Positions 1 to 7,449 of a stretch of 64,000 nt of DNA are shown in pieces. The position numbers and the translations under genes are program-made. The stretch is from Amycolatopsis australiensis (GTDB taxonomy: Bacteria; Actinomycetota; Actinomycetes; Mycobacteriales; Pseudonocardiaceae), in the NCBI RefSeq assembly GCF_900119165.1, contig NZ_FPJG01000006.1:8861001-8925000 (forward strand), written 5' to 3'. Numbering within the stretch: the first letter of the stretch is position 1; the number at the start of each line of letters is the position of its first letter. The notes beneath the pieces are model-generated. The model did no database searches, was not told the DNA's origin, and saw only the letters and a program-made list of their open reading frames with translations.

Positions 1-375
1 TCGGTCGCCGGGTCGACGCCCGCGCAGCAGGTGAAGGACAAGTTCGCCCAGGCCGTCCAGCTGGTCGAGTACCCGCGGTACCCGGACTGCGTGACCGCGC
101 TGCTCGCCGGCCAGATCGACGCGGTGACGACCGACGGGGTGATCCTCGCCGGCTACGTGGCGCGCGACCCGGAGCTGCTGCAGGTCGTCGGGAAGCCGTT
201 TTCGAAGGAGAATTACGGTGTGGGGCTGCGCAAAGGTGACACGCAGGGCGTGCACGCGGTCGACGACGCCATCCGCAAGATGATCTCCTCCGGGGAATGG
301 CTGCGCTCGCTCAACGCGAACATCGGGCCGTCCGGATACCAGCTGCCGCCGCCGCCCGAGGTCACCGAGAAGTGA
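1..375 (+). CDS. Amino-acid-type ABC transporter substrate-binding protein, C-terminal part
   Basis: The window opens inside this gene; 124 codons stay in frame from base 1 to the TGA at 373-375, so the signal peptide and first lobe are missing. The visible part has the closing features of the SBP_bac_3 family: the segment DCVTALLAGQIDAVTTD, which in the family lines the ligand pocket, then PFSKENYGVGLRKGD and a final helix ending in SGEW. Such proteins sit outside the membrane and hand polar amino acids, often glutamate or glutamine, to an ABC permease. The ligand cannot be told from this piece. No permease or ATPase follows; the stop overlaps the GTG of hrpB, which is probably chance packing rather than shared function. 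Confidence 0.85.
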   Translation, partial: SVAGSTPAQQVKDKFAQAVQLVEYPRYPDCVTALLAGQIDAVTTDGVILAGYVARDPELLQVVGKPFSKENYGVGLRKGDTQGVHAVDDAIRKMISSGEWLRSLNANIGPSGYQLPPPPEVTEK

Positions 376-2939
376 AGCTACCCGACCTGCCCGTCCGCGC
401 TGTCTTGCCGGACGTCCTCACCGCGCTGGACACGCACGGCACCGCGGTGCTCGTCGCGCCGCCGGGGACCGGGAAGACGACGCTGGTTCCGCTCGCACTG
501 GCTGATTCCGGCGGCCGGGTCGTCGTCGCCGAGCCCCGGCGGCTGGCAGCGCGGGCCGCGGCGGCGCGGATGGCCGCGTTGCTGGGTGAGCCGGTCGGCG
601 AGACGGTCGGGTACGCCGTGCGCGGCGACCGGAAGGTGTCGGCGCGGACCCGGATCGAGGTCGTGACGTCCGGGCTGCTGGTGCGGCGCGTGCAGGGCGA
701 CCCCGAGCTGCCCGGGGTGTCGACCGTGCTGCTCGACGAGTGCCACGAGCGGCACCTGGACGCGGACCTGCTGCTGGCGCTGCTGCTGGACGTCCGGGCG
801 GGGCTGCGCGAGGACCTCCGGCTGCTGGCGACGTCGGCGACGGTGGCCGCGGGCCGTCTTTCCACACTTCTGGGTGATGCTCCGGTGATCACGGCGACGG
901 CGCCGAGCTATCCGGTGACGTTCTCGTACGTGCCGCCTGCGCGCGGCGAGCGGATCGAGGCGTGCGTGGCCAGGGCGGTGCGCACCGCCCTGGCGTCCGG
1001 GGAGGGCGACGTCCTGGCGTTCCTGCCGGGCGCGGGCGAGATCGCGCGGACGGCGAAGCTGCTGCCGTCGTCCGATGTGGACGTCCTGCCGCTGCACGGG
1101 CGGCTTTCGGCGGCGCACCAGGACGAGGCGCTGCGGCCGCGTGCGCGCCGGCGGGTCGTGCTGGCGACGGCGGTGGCGGAATCGAGCCTGACCGTCCCGG
1201 GCGTGCGGGCGGTGGTGGACTCCGGGCTGGCGCGCGTGCCGCGGGTCGACCACCGGCGCGGCCTGCCGGGCCTGGCGACGGTCCGTGTGTCGGCGGCGGT
1301 GGCGACGCAGCGGGCGGGCCGCGCGGGCCGCGAGGCGCCGGGCCGGGCGTACCGCTGCTGGGCGGAGAACGAGCAGGCGCTGCTCCCGGCGTACCCGGAG
1401 CCGGAGATCCGCACGGCCGAGCTGGCGCGGCTGGCGCTGGAACTGGCGTGCTGGTCGACCCCGGACGGCAGCGGGCTGGCGTGGTGGGACCCGCCGGGCG
1501 AGGGAGCGCTGGCGGCGGGCCGGGCACTGCTGGCGACACTGGGCGCAACGGATGCCGCGGGAACGGTGACGCCGCGCGGCCGGAAGATGGCGGAGCTGGG
1601 ACTGCACCCGAGGCTGGCCCGGGCACTACTGGACGGCGCGGCGGAGGTGGGCGCGAGGAACGCGGCGGAGGTGGTGGCCCTGCTGGACGCGGGGGCAACG
1701 CTGACGGACGTGGAAGCCGAGCTGAGACGCCTCCGCACAGCGGCCGACGAGGGTTCGCGACGCTGGAAACGCGAGGCGCGGCGGCTGGAGGGCCTGGTGC
1801 CGGACCGCGAAAGCGACCGAGCGACGGAGAGCTGGGCGCCGGACCGCGGAACCTCCCGCCGGCTTGAAGGCTCCACGCCAGGCCGCGAGACCATCCGGCC
1901 GACGGAGCACGCGGCGCCGAGCCGCCGCGGCGGCGACCGGCCGCCCGCCGACCGCGCCGGCGCCGAACCCGGCCGTAGTGGGCGGACCGGCTCCGGAAAG
2001 CCGGATCCCGCGCTGGTCGTCGCCCTCGCGCATCCCGAGCGGCTTGCCCGGCGGCGGCCCGGGACCGCTGCCGTCTACCTCATGGCCGGCGGGACCGCCG
2101 CCGAACTCCCGCCCGGCAGTGGTCTCGACTCCGAATGGCTGGCCGTCGCCGAGGCCACGCGGGATCCCGGGCGCGTCCACGGCACCATCCGGCTCGCCGC
2201 GGCCGCCGACGAAGCACTCGCCCGCCGCGTCACTCCGGTGTCCGAAGTGGACGAAGTCACCTGGGACGGGGACGTTGTCGCCCGGCGCGTGCGGAAGCTC
2301 GGCGCCATCGTCCTGTCCGAGAAGCCCCTCCAGGACGCGGACGTCCGCGACGCCCTCGTCACCGGCCTGCGCGAGAACGGCCTCGGCCTCCTGAAGTGGT
2401 CCGCCGACGCCACCCGGCTCCGCGAACGGATGGCCTTCCTCCACCGCGTTCTCGGCGCGCCGTGGCCGGCCGTCGACGACGCCACCTTGCTGTCCGATGT
2501 GGACAGCTGGCTGGATCTGTCCCGCGCCCGGCGGAAAGCCGACCTCGGCACCATCGACGCCGGCGCCGCGCTGAAGGCCCTGCTCCCGTGGCCGGAAGCC
2601 GCGAAACTCGACGAACTGGCCCCGGACCGGCTCGAAGTCCCCTCCGGGTCGCACATCCGCGTCGACTACCGCGGCGACCAGCCCGTCCTCGCCGTCAAGC
2701 TGCAGGAAACCTTCGGCTGGACCGAAACGCCCAAGCTCGCCGGCGGGCGCGTCCCGGTCCTGCTGCACCTGCTCTCCCCCGCCGGCCGCCCGGCGGCGAT
2801 CACCGCGGACCTCGCGGGCTTCTGGACCACCGGCTATCCGGCCGTGCGCGCGGACCTGCGCGGCCGCTACCCGAAGCACCCGTGGCCCGAGGACCCGGCC
2901 ACCGCCGTCCCGACCCGGCACACCCGCCGCCGCGGCTGA
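372..2939 (+). CDS. hrpB: ATP-dependent helicase HrpB
   Basis: A DEAH/RHA-type helicase of 855 aa. Walker A APPGTGKTT lies near residues 29-37 and the Walker B box reads DECHERH near 122, the HrpB form of DEAH. The helicase C-terminal core follows (QRAGRAGREAPG) and the HrpB-specific C-terminal domain ends in the typical HPWPEDP tail. The GTG at 372 was chosen because it overlaps the previous TGA (GTGA) and gives a family-like N-terminus; an in-frame start at 297 would add 25 residues that overlap the neighbour. Odd: between the helicase core and the C-terminal domain, about residues 465-540, is a low-complexity Arg/Glu/Pro stretch with degenerate repeats of RRLEG-x2-P-x-R-E. The substrate of HrpB is poorly known; RNA or nucleoprotein unwinding is assumed. 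Confidence 0.93.
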   Translation: MKLPDLPVRAVLPDVLTALDTHGTAVLVAPPGTGKTTLVPLALADSGGRVVVAEPRRLAARAAAARMAALLGEPVGETVGYAVRGDRKVSARTRIEVVTSGLLVRRVQGDPELPGVSTVLLDECHERHLDADLLLALLLDVRAGLREDLRLLATSATVAAGRLSTLLGDAPVITATAPSYPVTFSYVPPARGERIEACVARAVRTALASGEGDVLAFLPGAGEIARTAKLLPSSDVDVLPLHGRLSAAHQDEALRPRARRRVVLATAVAESSLTVPGVRAVVDSGLARVPRVDHRRGLPGLATVRVSAAVATQRAGRAGREAPGRAYRCWAENEQALLPAYPEPEIRTAELARLALELACWSTPDGSGLAWWDPPGEGALAAGRALLATLGATDAAGTVTPRGRKMAELGLHPRLARALLDGAAEVGARNAAEVVALLDAGATLTDVEAELRRLRTAADEGSRRWKREARRLEGLVPDRESDRATESWAPDRGTSRRLEGSTPGRETIRPTEHAAPSRRGGDRPPADRAGAEPGRSGRTGSGKPDPALVVALAHPERLARRRPGTAAVYLMAGGTAAELPPGSGLDSEWLAVAEATRDPGRVHGTIRLAAAADEALARRVTPVSEVDEVTWDGDVVARRVRKLGAIVLSEKPLQDADVRDALVTGLRENGLGLLKWSADATRLRERMAFLHRVLGAPWPAVDDATLLSDVDSWLDLSRARRKADLGTIDAGAALKALLPWPEAAKLDELAPDRLEVPSGSHIRVDYRGDQPVLAVKLQETFGWTETPKLAGGRVPVLLHLLSPAGRPAAITADLAGFWTTGYPAVRADLRGRYPKHPWPEDPATAVPTRHTRRRG

Positions 2940-3034
2940 CCCCCGCCGAAAGTCGGGGGCGGGCCGCGACCGTCGTCCGATGCCCGCGCACCGCCGCGGA
3001 CCGCAGACTTCCGGAGAACGAACCGGGAGGCATC

Positions 3035-3949
3035 GTGATCACCCTCAGAGGACTGACCAAACGCTACGGGGAAAAGACCGTCGTCGACGCGCTCACCTGC
3101 GACGTCGCCCCGGGCCAGGTGACCGGCTTCCTCGGCCCGAACGGCGCCGGGAAGTCGACGACCATGCGGATGACCGTCGGGCTCGACCACCCGCAGGCCG
3201 GCGAAGCGCTGGTCGGCGGGAAGCGCTACGCCGGGTTGCGGCACCCGCTGCGCGAGGTCGGCGCGCTGCTCGACGCCAAGGCGCTGCACCCGGGCCGCAG
3301 CGCCGGGAAGCACCTCAGGGCGATGGCGCGCAGCAACGGGATCCCGGTGAGCCGGGTCGAAGAGGTTCTCGCGACGGTCGGGCTTTCGGACGTCGCCGGC
3401 AAACGGGCCGGGCAGTTCTCGCTCGGCATGGGCCAGCGGCTCGGCATCGCGGGCGCGCTGCTCGGCGACCCCGGCATCCTGATGTTCGACGAGCCGGTCA
3501 ACGGCCTCGACCCGGACGGCGTCCGCTGGGTCCGGCAGCTGATGCGCTCGCTCGCGGCCGAGGGCCGGACGGTGTTCGTCTCCAGCCACCTGATGAGCGA
3601 GATGCAGCTGACGGCCGACCACCTCGTCGTCATCGGCAAAGGCAGGCTGCTGGCCGACGCGCCGGTCGCGGAGTTCATCGCGGGCCACTCCCGCACGACG
3701 GTCTCGGTCCGCGTCCCGGCGGACGCCGAGCGCGCCGCGCTGGATCGGCGGCTGCGCGCGGAAGGCGGCGTGACGCACGCGGGCGAGCCGGGCGAGCTGG
3801 TGGTGGAAAACCTGGCCGTCCCTCGCGTCGGCGACCTCGTGCACGAGCTCGGCATCCGGGTGCACGGGCTCACCGAGCGGACGGCGTCGCTGGAGCAGGC
3901 GTACATGGAACTGACCGCTTCTTCGGTGGAATACGGGGTGTCGGCATGA
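3035..3949 (+). CDS. ABC transporter ATP-binding protein
   Basis: 304 aa nucleotide-binding subunit of an ABC-2-type exporter. Walker A GPNGAGKST lies at about 34-42, the Q-loop region follows, a signature-like FSLGMGQRLG comes next, and Walker B ILMFDEPVNGLDPDG and the switch histidine in SSHLMSE complete the set. About 80 C-terminal residues after the ATPase core match the extension typical of drug or bacitracin exporters. The GTG at 3035 is preceded by GGGAGG at 3025-3030, a strong ribosome binding site, and the protein begins ITLRGLTKRYG as expected. Its stop overlaps the ATG of the permease gene (ATGA), so the two are translationally coupled. The exported substrate is unknown. Confidence 0.92.
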   Translation: MITLRGLTKRYGEKTVVDALTCDVAPGQVTGFLGPNGAGKSTTMRMTVGLDHPQAGEALVGGKRYAGLRHPLREVGALLDAKALHPGRSAGKHLRAMARSNGIPVSRVEEVLATVGLSDVAGKRAGQFSLGMGQRLGIAGALLGDPGILMFDEPVNGLDPDGVRWVRQLMRSLAAEGRTVFVSSHLMSEMQLTADHLVVIGKGRLLADAPVAEFIAGHSRTTVSVRVPADAERAALDRRLRAEGGVTHAGEPGELVVENLAVPRVGDLVHELGIRVHGLTERTASLEQAYMELTASSVEYGVSA

Positions 3950-4725
3950 CGGACGTACGCAGCGGCGGCCTGCCCGGCGCGGTGGCCGCGGAGTGGACGA
4001 AGTTCTGGTCGGTCTGGGCGACGTGGTGGTGCCTGGCGGGCGCGACGGCGCTGATGCTGGGCTACAGCACGCTGTCGGCGATCGCCCAGCGCTACGACGG
4101 CGACCAGCCGATGGCCGCGCCCACGATCGCCATCGGCGGTGGCTTCTACCTGGCGCAGTTCGCGGTGATCGCGGTGGCGACACTGTTCGTGACGAGCGAG
4201 TACACCGGCGGCGGCATCCGTTCGACGCTGCTGTGGACACCGGTGCGCCCGCACGTCGCCGTCGCGAAGGCCGTGGTGCTGCTGCCGGTGCTGTTCGCGT
4301 CGGGAGTCGTTCTGTCTTCCGCCGCAACGGTGCTGGCGGGCGCGGTGAAGGACGGCCACGGCCTGCCGTCGAGTTTTTCCGCGGCCGTCACGGCGGCGGT
4401 GGGCACGGGCGGGTATTTTGCGCTGCTGGGCGTGTTGTGCACGGGTCTGGGCTGGACGCTGCGGAGCGCGGCGGGCACGCTGGTGTCGGTGATCGTGCTG
4501 CTGGTGCCGGTGCCGCTGATCGTGGGCTCGCTGGGACTGCCGGAGCTGGTGCCGTACTTCCCGGGCATCGCGGGCGTGAACGCGATGGTGGAGTCCGGGC
4601 AGCCCAATCCGGTGACGCAGGCGGTGGCGCCGTACGCGCCGTGGGCGGCCCTGCTGATCTGCGCGGTGTGGGCGGCAGCGGCGCTGCTGGCGGGCGGAAC
4701 GGTGTTGCGCCGCCGCGACGCCTGA
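3946..4725 (+). CDS. ABC-2-type transporter permease
   Basis: 259 aa integral membrane protein with about six hydrophobic segments, beginning just after a short cytosolic N-terminus that carries the pattern AAEWTKFWSVWATW, typical of actinobacterial ABC-2 permeases that pair with a single ATPase. It is the membrane partner of the preceding ATPase gene, with which it shares a 4-base overlap. The middle of the protein contains the conserved run TSEYTGGGIRSTL seen in this family. Together the pair would form a homodimeric-type exporter. No local regulator is adjacent in the same direction; the TetR gene downstream is convergent with the permease and separated by a 370-base gap. Confidence 0.88.
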   Translation: MTDVRSGGLPGAVAAEWTKFWSVWATWWCLAGATALMLGYSTLSAIAQRYDGDQPMAAPTIAIGGGFYLAQFAVIAVATLFVTSEYTGGGIRSTLLWTPVRPHVAVAKAVVLLPVLFASGVVLSSAATVLAGAVKDGHGLPSSFSAAVTAAVGTGGYFALLGVLCTGLGWTLRSAAGTLVSVIVLLVPVPLIVGSLGLPELVPYFPGIAGVNAMVESGQPNPVTQAVAPYAPWAALLICAVWAAAALLAGGTVLRRRDA

Positions 4726-5095
4726 CCCGGTCCGCGGGCCGCAGCGCCTTGGGTCCGAACCGGGCCCCGTGGTCGACCACGGCTTCCAGCCGCTGCGTGC
4801 TGGGCGAAGCGCACATCGAGCAGGCCGCAGTCGCAAGCCGCCAAGCCCATCCGGCCCGCGAGCGAGCCTCGCGGCCCGGCCGCAGCCGCGATCACGGGCC
4901 ACCAAGCACCCGACTCCCGCGAGCGGGCAACACCCGCGCCCACACCGAGACCCGAAGGCCACCAAGGCGCCTTTGACGCGGTCCGCCGGTTCGGGTGGCA
5001 GGGGGTTGGCGGTGGCCGGGGCGAAGCGGGAGGCCGGGTCGCCGACGGTCGGGAAAGCCGCGGTCAGCGCCCCACCCGGCCTCGCGAGCGGGCCG
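4726..5095. other. Gap of 370 bases without a supported gene
   Basis: Lies between the convergent ABC permease and TetR genes. The open frames crossing it are shadows with no family signal. It holds short GC-rich inverted words and, near 4953-4980, a stretch alternating AAGGCC, ACCAAGGCGCC and TTTGACGCG that resembles the intergenic repeat in front of hutH (22786-22872). No clear intrinsic terminator with a T-tract was found. Confidence 0.6.
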
Positions 5096-5635
5096 CTAAC
5101 CCACGCCGATGCCCGCGAGGATCTCCCGTGCACTGGCCACCAGCGACTCCCGTGGAGGCATCCGGGACGCCCCGGCCAGCGCGCCGAAGATCGTGCCTTC
5201 CATCCAATCGACCAGCAGCGTCGCGTGCCGCACCGGATCCGCCGAGCCCGCCGCCGCCAGGACCTCCGCCGCGCGGCTGCGGATCGCCGCTCCGCCCTCG
5301 TCGTACGCTGGCCGCAGCTCCGGGCGGCGGGTGGCCTCCAGCGCGAACTCGTACCGTGCCAGCATCCGCGTGCGGCCCGGGCCCAGCGCCTCGGCCACGT
5401 ATCCCGCGACGAACTCCGCCAAGCCGCCCGGCGGTGGCGCGATCGCCACCCCGTCCAGTGCGGTGATCCGGTTGATCGTCAGCTCCAGCAGCGCCGCCCG
5501 GGTGCGCGCGTAGTAAGACGTCGAGCCCACCGGCAGGCCCGCCGCACGGTCGACCGCCCGGTGCGTCAGCCCGCGCATGCCCTCCGCCGCGATCACCGCG
5601 ATCGCCGCGTCGCCGATCCGGTCGATCCGTTCCAC
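5096..5635 (-). CDS. TetR family transcriptional regulator
   Basis: 179 aa. Residues 1-50 form the TetR helix-turn-helix (IGDAAIAVIAAEGMRGLTHRA then AAGLPVGSTSYYARTRAALL), followed by a helical ligand-binding domain. The GTG at 5635 starts the protein directly at the DNA-binding domain. It is divergent from a flavin monooxygenase gene 49 bases away, and the gap holds an 18-bp palindrome that is the likely operator. The usual arrangement is repression of the monooxygenase and of itself, relieved by a small aromatic or drug-like ligand; the ligand is unknown. A TAGAGT hexamer in the operator would place the transcript start almost on the GTG, so the mRNA may be leaderless. Confidence 0.9.
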   Translation of the reverse strand: MERIDRIGDAAIAVIAAEGMRGLTHRAVDRAAGLPVGSTSYYARTRAALLELTINRITALDGVAIAPPPGGLAEFVAGYVAEALGPGRTRMLARYEFALEATRRPELRPAYDEGGAAIRSRAAEVLAAAGSADPVRHATLLVDWMEGTIFGALAGASRMPPRESLVASAREILAGIGVG

Positions 5636-5641
5636 ACGGGC

Positions 5642-5659
5642 ACTCTACAGGTGTAGAGT
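5642..5659. promoter_or_regulatory. TetR operator candidate overlapping both divergent promoters
   Basis: Perfect inverted repeat ACTCTACA, two bases, TGTAGAGT. Each arm contains a TAGAGT hexamer (TANNNT) facing its own gene: 5654-5659 for the monooxygenase and the mirror copy at 5642-5647 for the TetR gene. A protein bound here would block both -10 boxes. That TetR itself is the binder is inferred from position. Confidence 0.7.
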
Positions 5660-5684
5660 CCGCTGCGGATGTAGCGGAGGAGTC

Positions 5685-6830
5685 ATGCACGCAGTGGTGG
5701 CCGGCGGCGGCATCGGCGGCCTGAGCGCGGCCGCGGGACTGCACCGGATCGGCTGGGACGTCACCGTCCTCGAACGGGCACCCGAGTTCGGCGACGTCGG
5801 CGCCGGGATCTCCCTCTGGCCGAACGCCCTGCGCTGCCTCGACGAACTCGGCGTCGACCTCGGCGGCCACCTCGCCGCCCAGCACGACGGCGGGTTCCGG
5901 GACCGGCGCGGGCGGCGGGTCACCCGCTTCGACGCCGCCGCCTTCGAACGCCTGCACGGCCGCCCGCTCGGCACCATCCACCGGAAGGACCTCATCGCCG
6001 CGCTGATGGACGCCGTCCCGGCCGCGAGCCTCCGGACCGGCGCCGAAGTCACCGAAGTCCGCGAAGACGGCCTCGTCCGCTTCACCGGCGGAGAGCTGCA
6101 CGCCGACGTCGTCGTCGCCGCCGACGGCATCCGCAGCCCGATCCGCCGCGCCCTCTTCCCGCGGCACCCGGAACCCGTCTACACCGGCAGCACGGCGTTC
6201 CGCGGCATCACGAAGTACCCCGGAACCCGGCTGAGCACGAGCTTCGACCGCGGCACGGAGGTCGGCGTCATCCCGCTCAGCGGCGACGACGTCTACTGGT
6301 TCGTCTCCTACCTCACGCCGCCCGGCATCCGCCCCGGAGACCCGAAGCGGTATCTGCGCGAGAACTTCGGCGGCTGGCACGACCCCATCCCGGCCCTGAT
6401 CGACGCCACCCCGCCGGAAGCCGTGGTCCAGCACGACCTCTACTACCTGGCCACGCCGCTCGAGACGTACGTCCGCGGCCGCGTCGCGCTGCTCGGGGAC
6501 GCCGCCCACGCCATGCCGCCGTTCCTCGGCCAGGGCGGCTGCCAAGCCATCGAGGACGCGGTCGTCCTGGCCCACGAACTGTCCGAAAAGGACACGCTGA
6601 GCGCGCTTCGCAGCTACGACGCGAACCGGCGTCCGCGCAGCCAGAAGGTCGTCCGCGAGTCCGTCCGGATGGGCAAGCTCGCCGCGCAGCTGGCCAACCC
6701 GGTGGCGATAGCGCTGCGCACCGCGCTGCTGAAGGCGCTCCCGGCGAAGGTGACCGTCCAGGTGGGCCGGGGCATCACGGGGTGGCGGCCGCCGCGTCTG
6801 GCCCGGCCAGCCCCGCCTCGTACGCCGTGA
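5685..6830 (+). CDS. FAD-dependent monooxygenase (PHBH/salicylate hydroxylase type)
   Basis: 381 aa class A flavoprotein hydroxylase. The N-terminal FAD-binding GGGIGGLSAAAGL starts at residue 6, the central DG motif is VVVAADGIRSPIRRAL, and the second FAD motif is VALLGDAAHAMPPFLGQGGCQAIEDA. These enzymes use NAD(P)H and oxygen to hydroxylate aromatic or polyketide-like substrates; the substrate here is not evident. The ATG at 5685 follows GGAGG at 5677-5681 and matches the family start, so the longer frame from 5577 was rejected. The gene is divergent from a TetR regulator that probably controls it. Its last 56 bases overlap the convergent response regulator gene. Confidence 0.9.
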   Translation: MHAVVAGGGIGGLSAAAGLHRIGWDVTVLERAPEFGDVGAGISLWPNALRCLDELGVDLGGHLAAQHDGGFRDRRGRRVTRFDAAAFERLHGRPLGTIHRKDLIAALMDAVPAASLRTGAEVTEVREDGLVRFTGGELHADVVVAADGIRSPIRRALFPRHPEPVYTGSTAFRGITKYPGTRLSTSFDRGTEVGVIPLSGDDVYWFVSYLTPPGIRPGDPKRYLRENFGGWHDPIPALIDATPPEAVVQHDLYYLATPLETYVRGRVALLGDAAHAMPPFLGQGGCQAIEDAVVLAHELSEKDTLSALRSYDANRRPRSQKVVRESVRMGKLAAQLANPVAIALRTALLKALPAKVTVQVGRGITGWRPPRLARPAPPRTP

Positions 6831-7449
6831 TCGCCGCCTGCACCCGGTTCTTCGCGCCGAGCCGGGTCAGGATCGTGCTCACGTGCGCCTTCACCGTGCC
6901 CTCGACGACGAACATCTTCGCCGCGATGTCCGCATTGGACAGTCCGGCGCCCAGCAGGGACAGCACTTCCCGCTCACGCGGAGTCAGCAGCGCCACCTTC
7001 GCACGCGCGTCGGCCGCCCGCGAGAGCCGGCCGCCGGAGAGCCGCGAGATCACCCGGTGCGCCACCTTCGGCGAAAGGAACGCGGCCCCGTCGGCGACGG
7101 CGTGGACGCCGGCCAGCAGCTCCCGCGGATCGCCGGACTTCAGCAGGAACCCGCCCGCGCCGAGGCCCAGCGCACGCTCGATGTACTCGTCTTCGCCGAA
7201 CGTGGTCAGCATGACGACGCCGGCCGACGGCAGCAGCCGCCGGATCTCGGCGGCCGCGCCCAGGCCGTCCAGCCCGGGCATCCGGATGTCGAGCAGCACG
7301 ACGTCCGGGTGCGTGGCGAGGGCCTGCGAGACCGCCGACCGGCCGTCGGCGGCCTCGGCGACGACCTCGATCCCCGGGTCCGCGCCGAGGATCGCCGCGA
7401 CCCCCGCCCGCATCATCGCCTCGTCGTCGGCGAGCACGACCCTGATCAC
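6775..7449 (-). CDS. NarL/LuxR family response regulator
   Basis: 224 aa. The receiver domain has the acidic pair near residues 8-9, the phospho-acceptor Asp at 54 (VVLLDIRMPG), the Thr in VMLTTFGED and the Lys in FLLKSGDPRE. The C-terminal LuxR helix-turn-helix reads LTPREREVLSLLGAGLSNADIA. It is coupled to the upstream kinase gene by a GTGA overlap at 7446-7449 and is its evident partner. The pair resembles DesK/DesR or LiaSR-like cell-envelope systems in layout, but the stimulus cannot be deduced. The 3' end runs 56 bases into the convergent monooxygenase gene. Confidence 0.93.
   Translation of the reverse strand: MIRVVLADDEAMMRAGVAAILGADPGIEVVAEAADGRSAVSQALATHPDVVLLDIRMPGLDGLGAAAEIRRLLPSAGVVMLTTFGEDEYIERALGLGAGGFLLKSGDPRELLAGVHAVADGAAFLSPKVAHRVISRLSGGRLSRAADARAKVALLTPREREVLSLLGAGLSNADIAAKMFVVEGTVKAHVSTILTRLGAKNRVQAAITAYEAGLAGPDAAAATP

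Noticed and set aside
4726..5095. Genes in the open frames after the ABC permease
   Set aside because: Frames run through stop-poor GC-rich DNA on several phases with Arg/Ala/Pro composition and no start site or motif.
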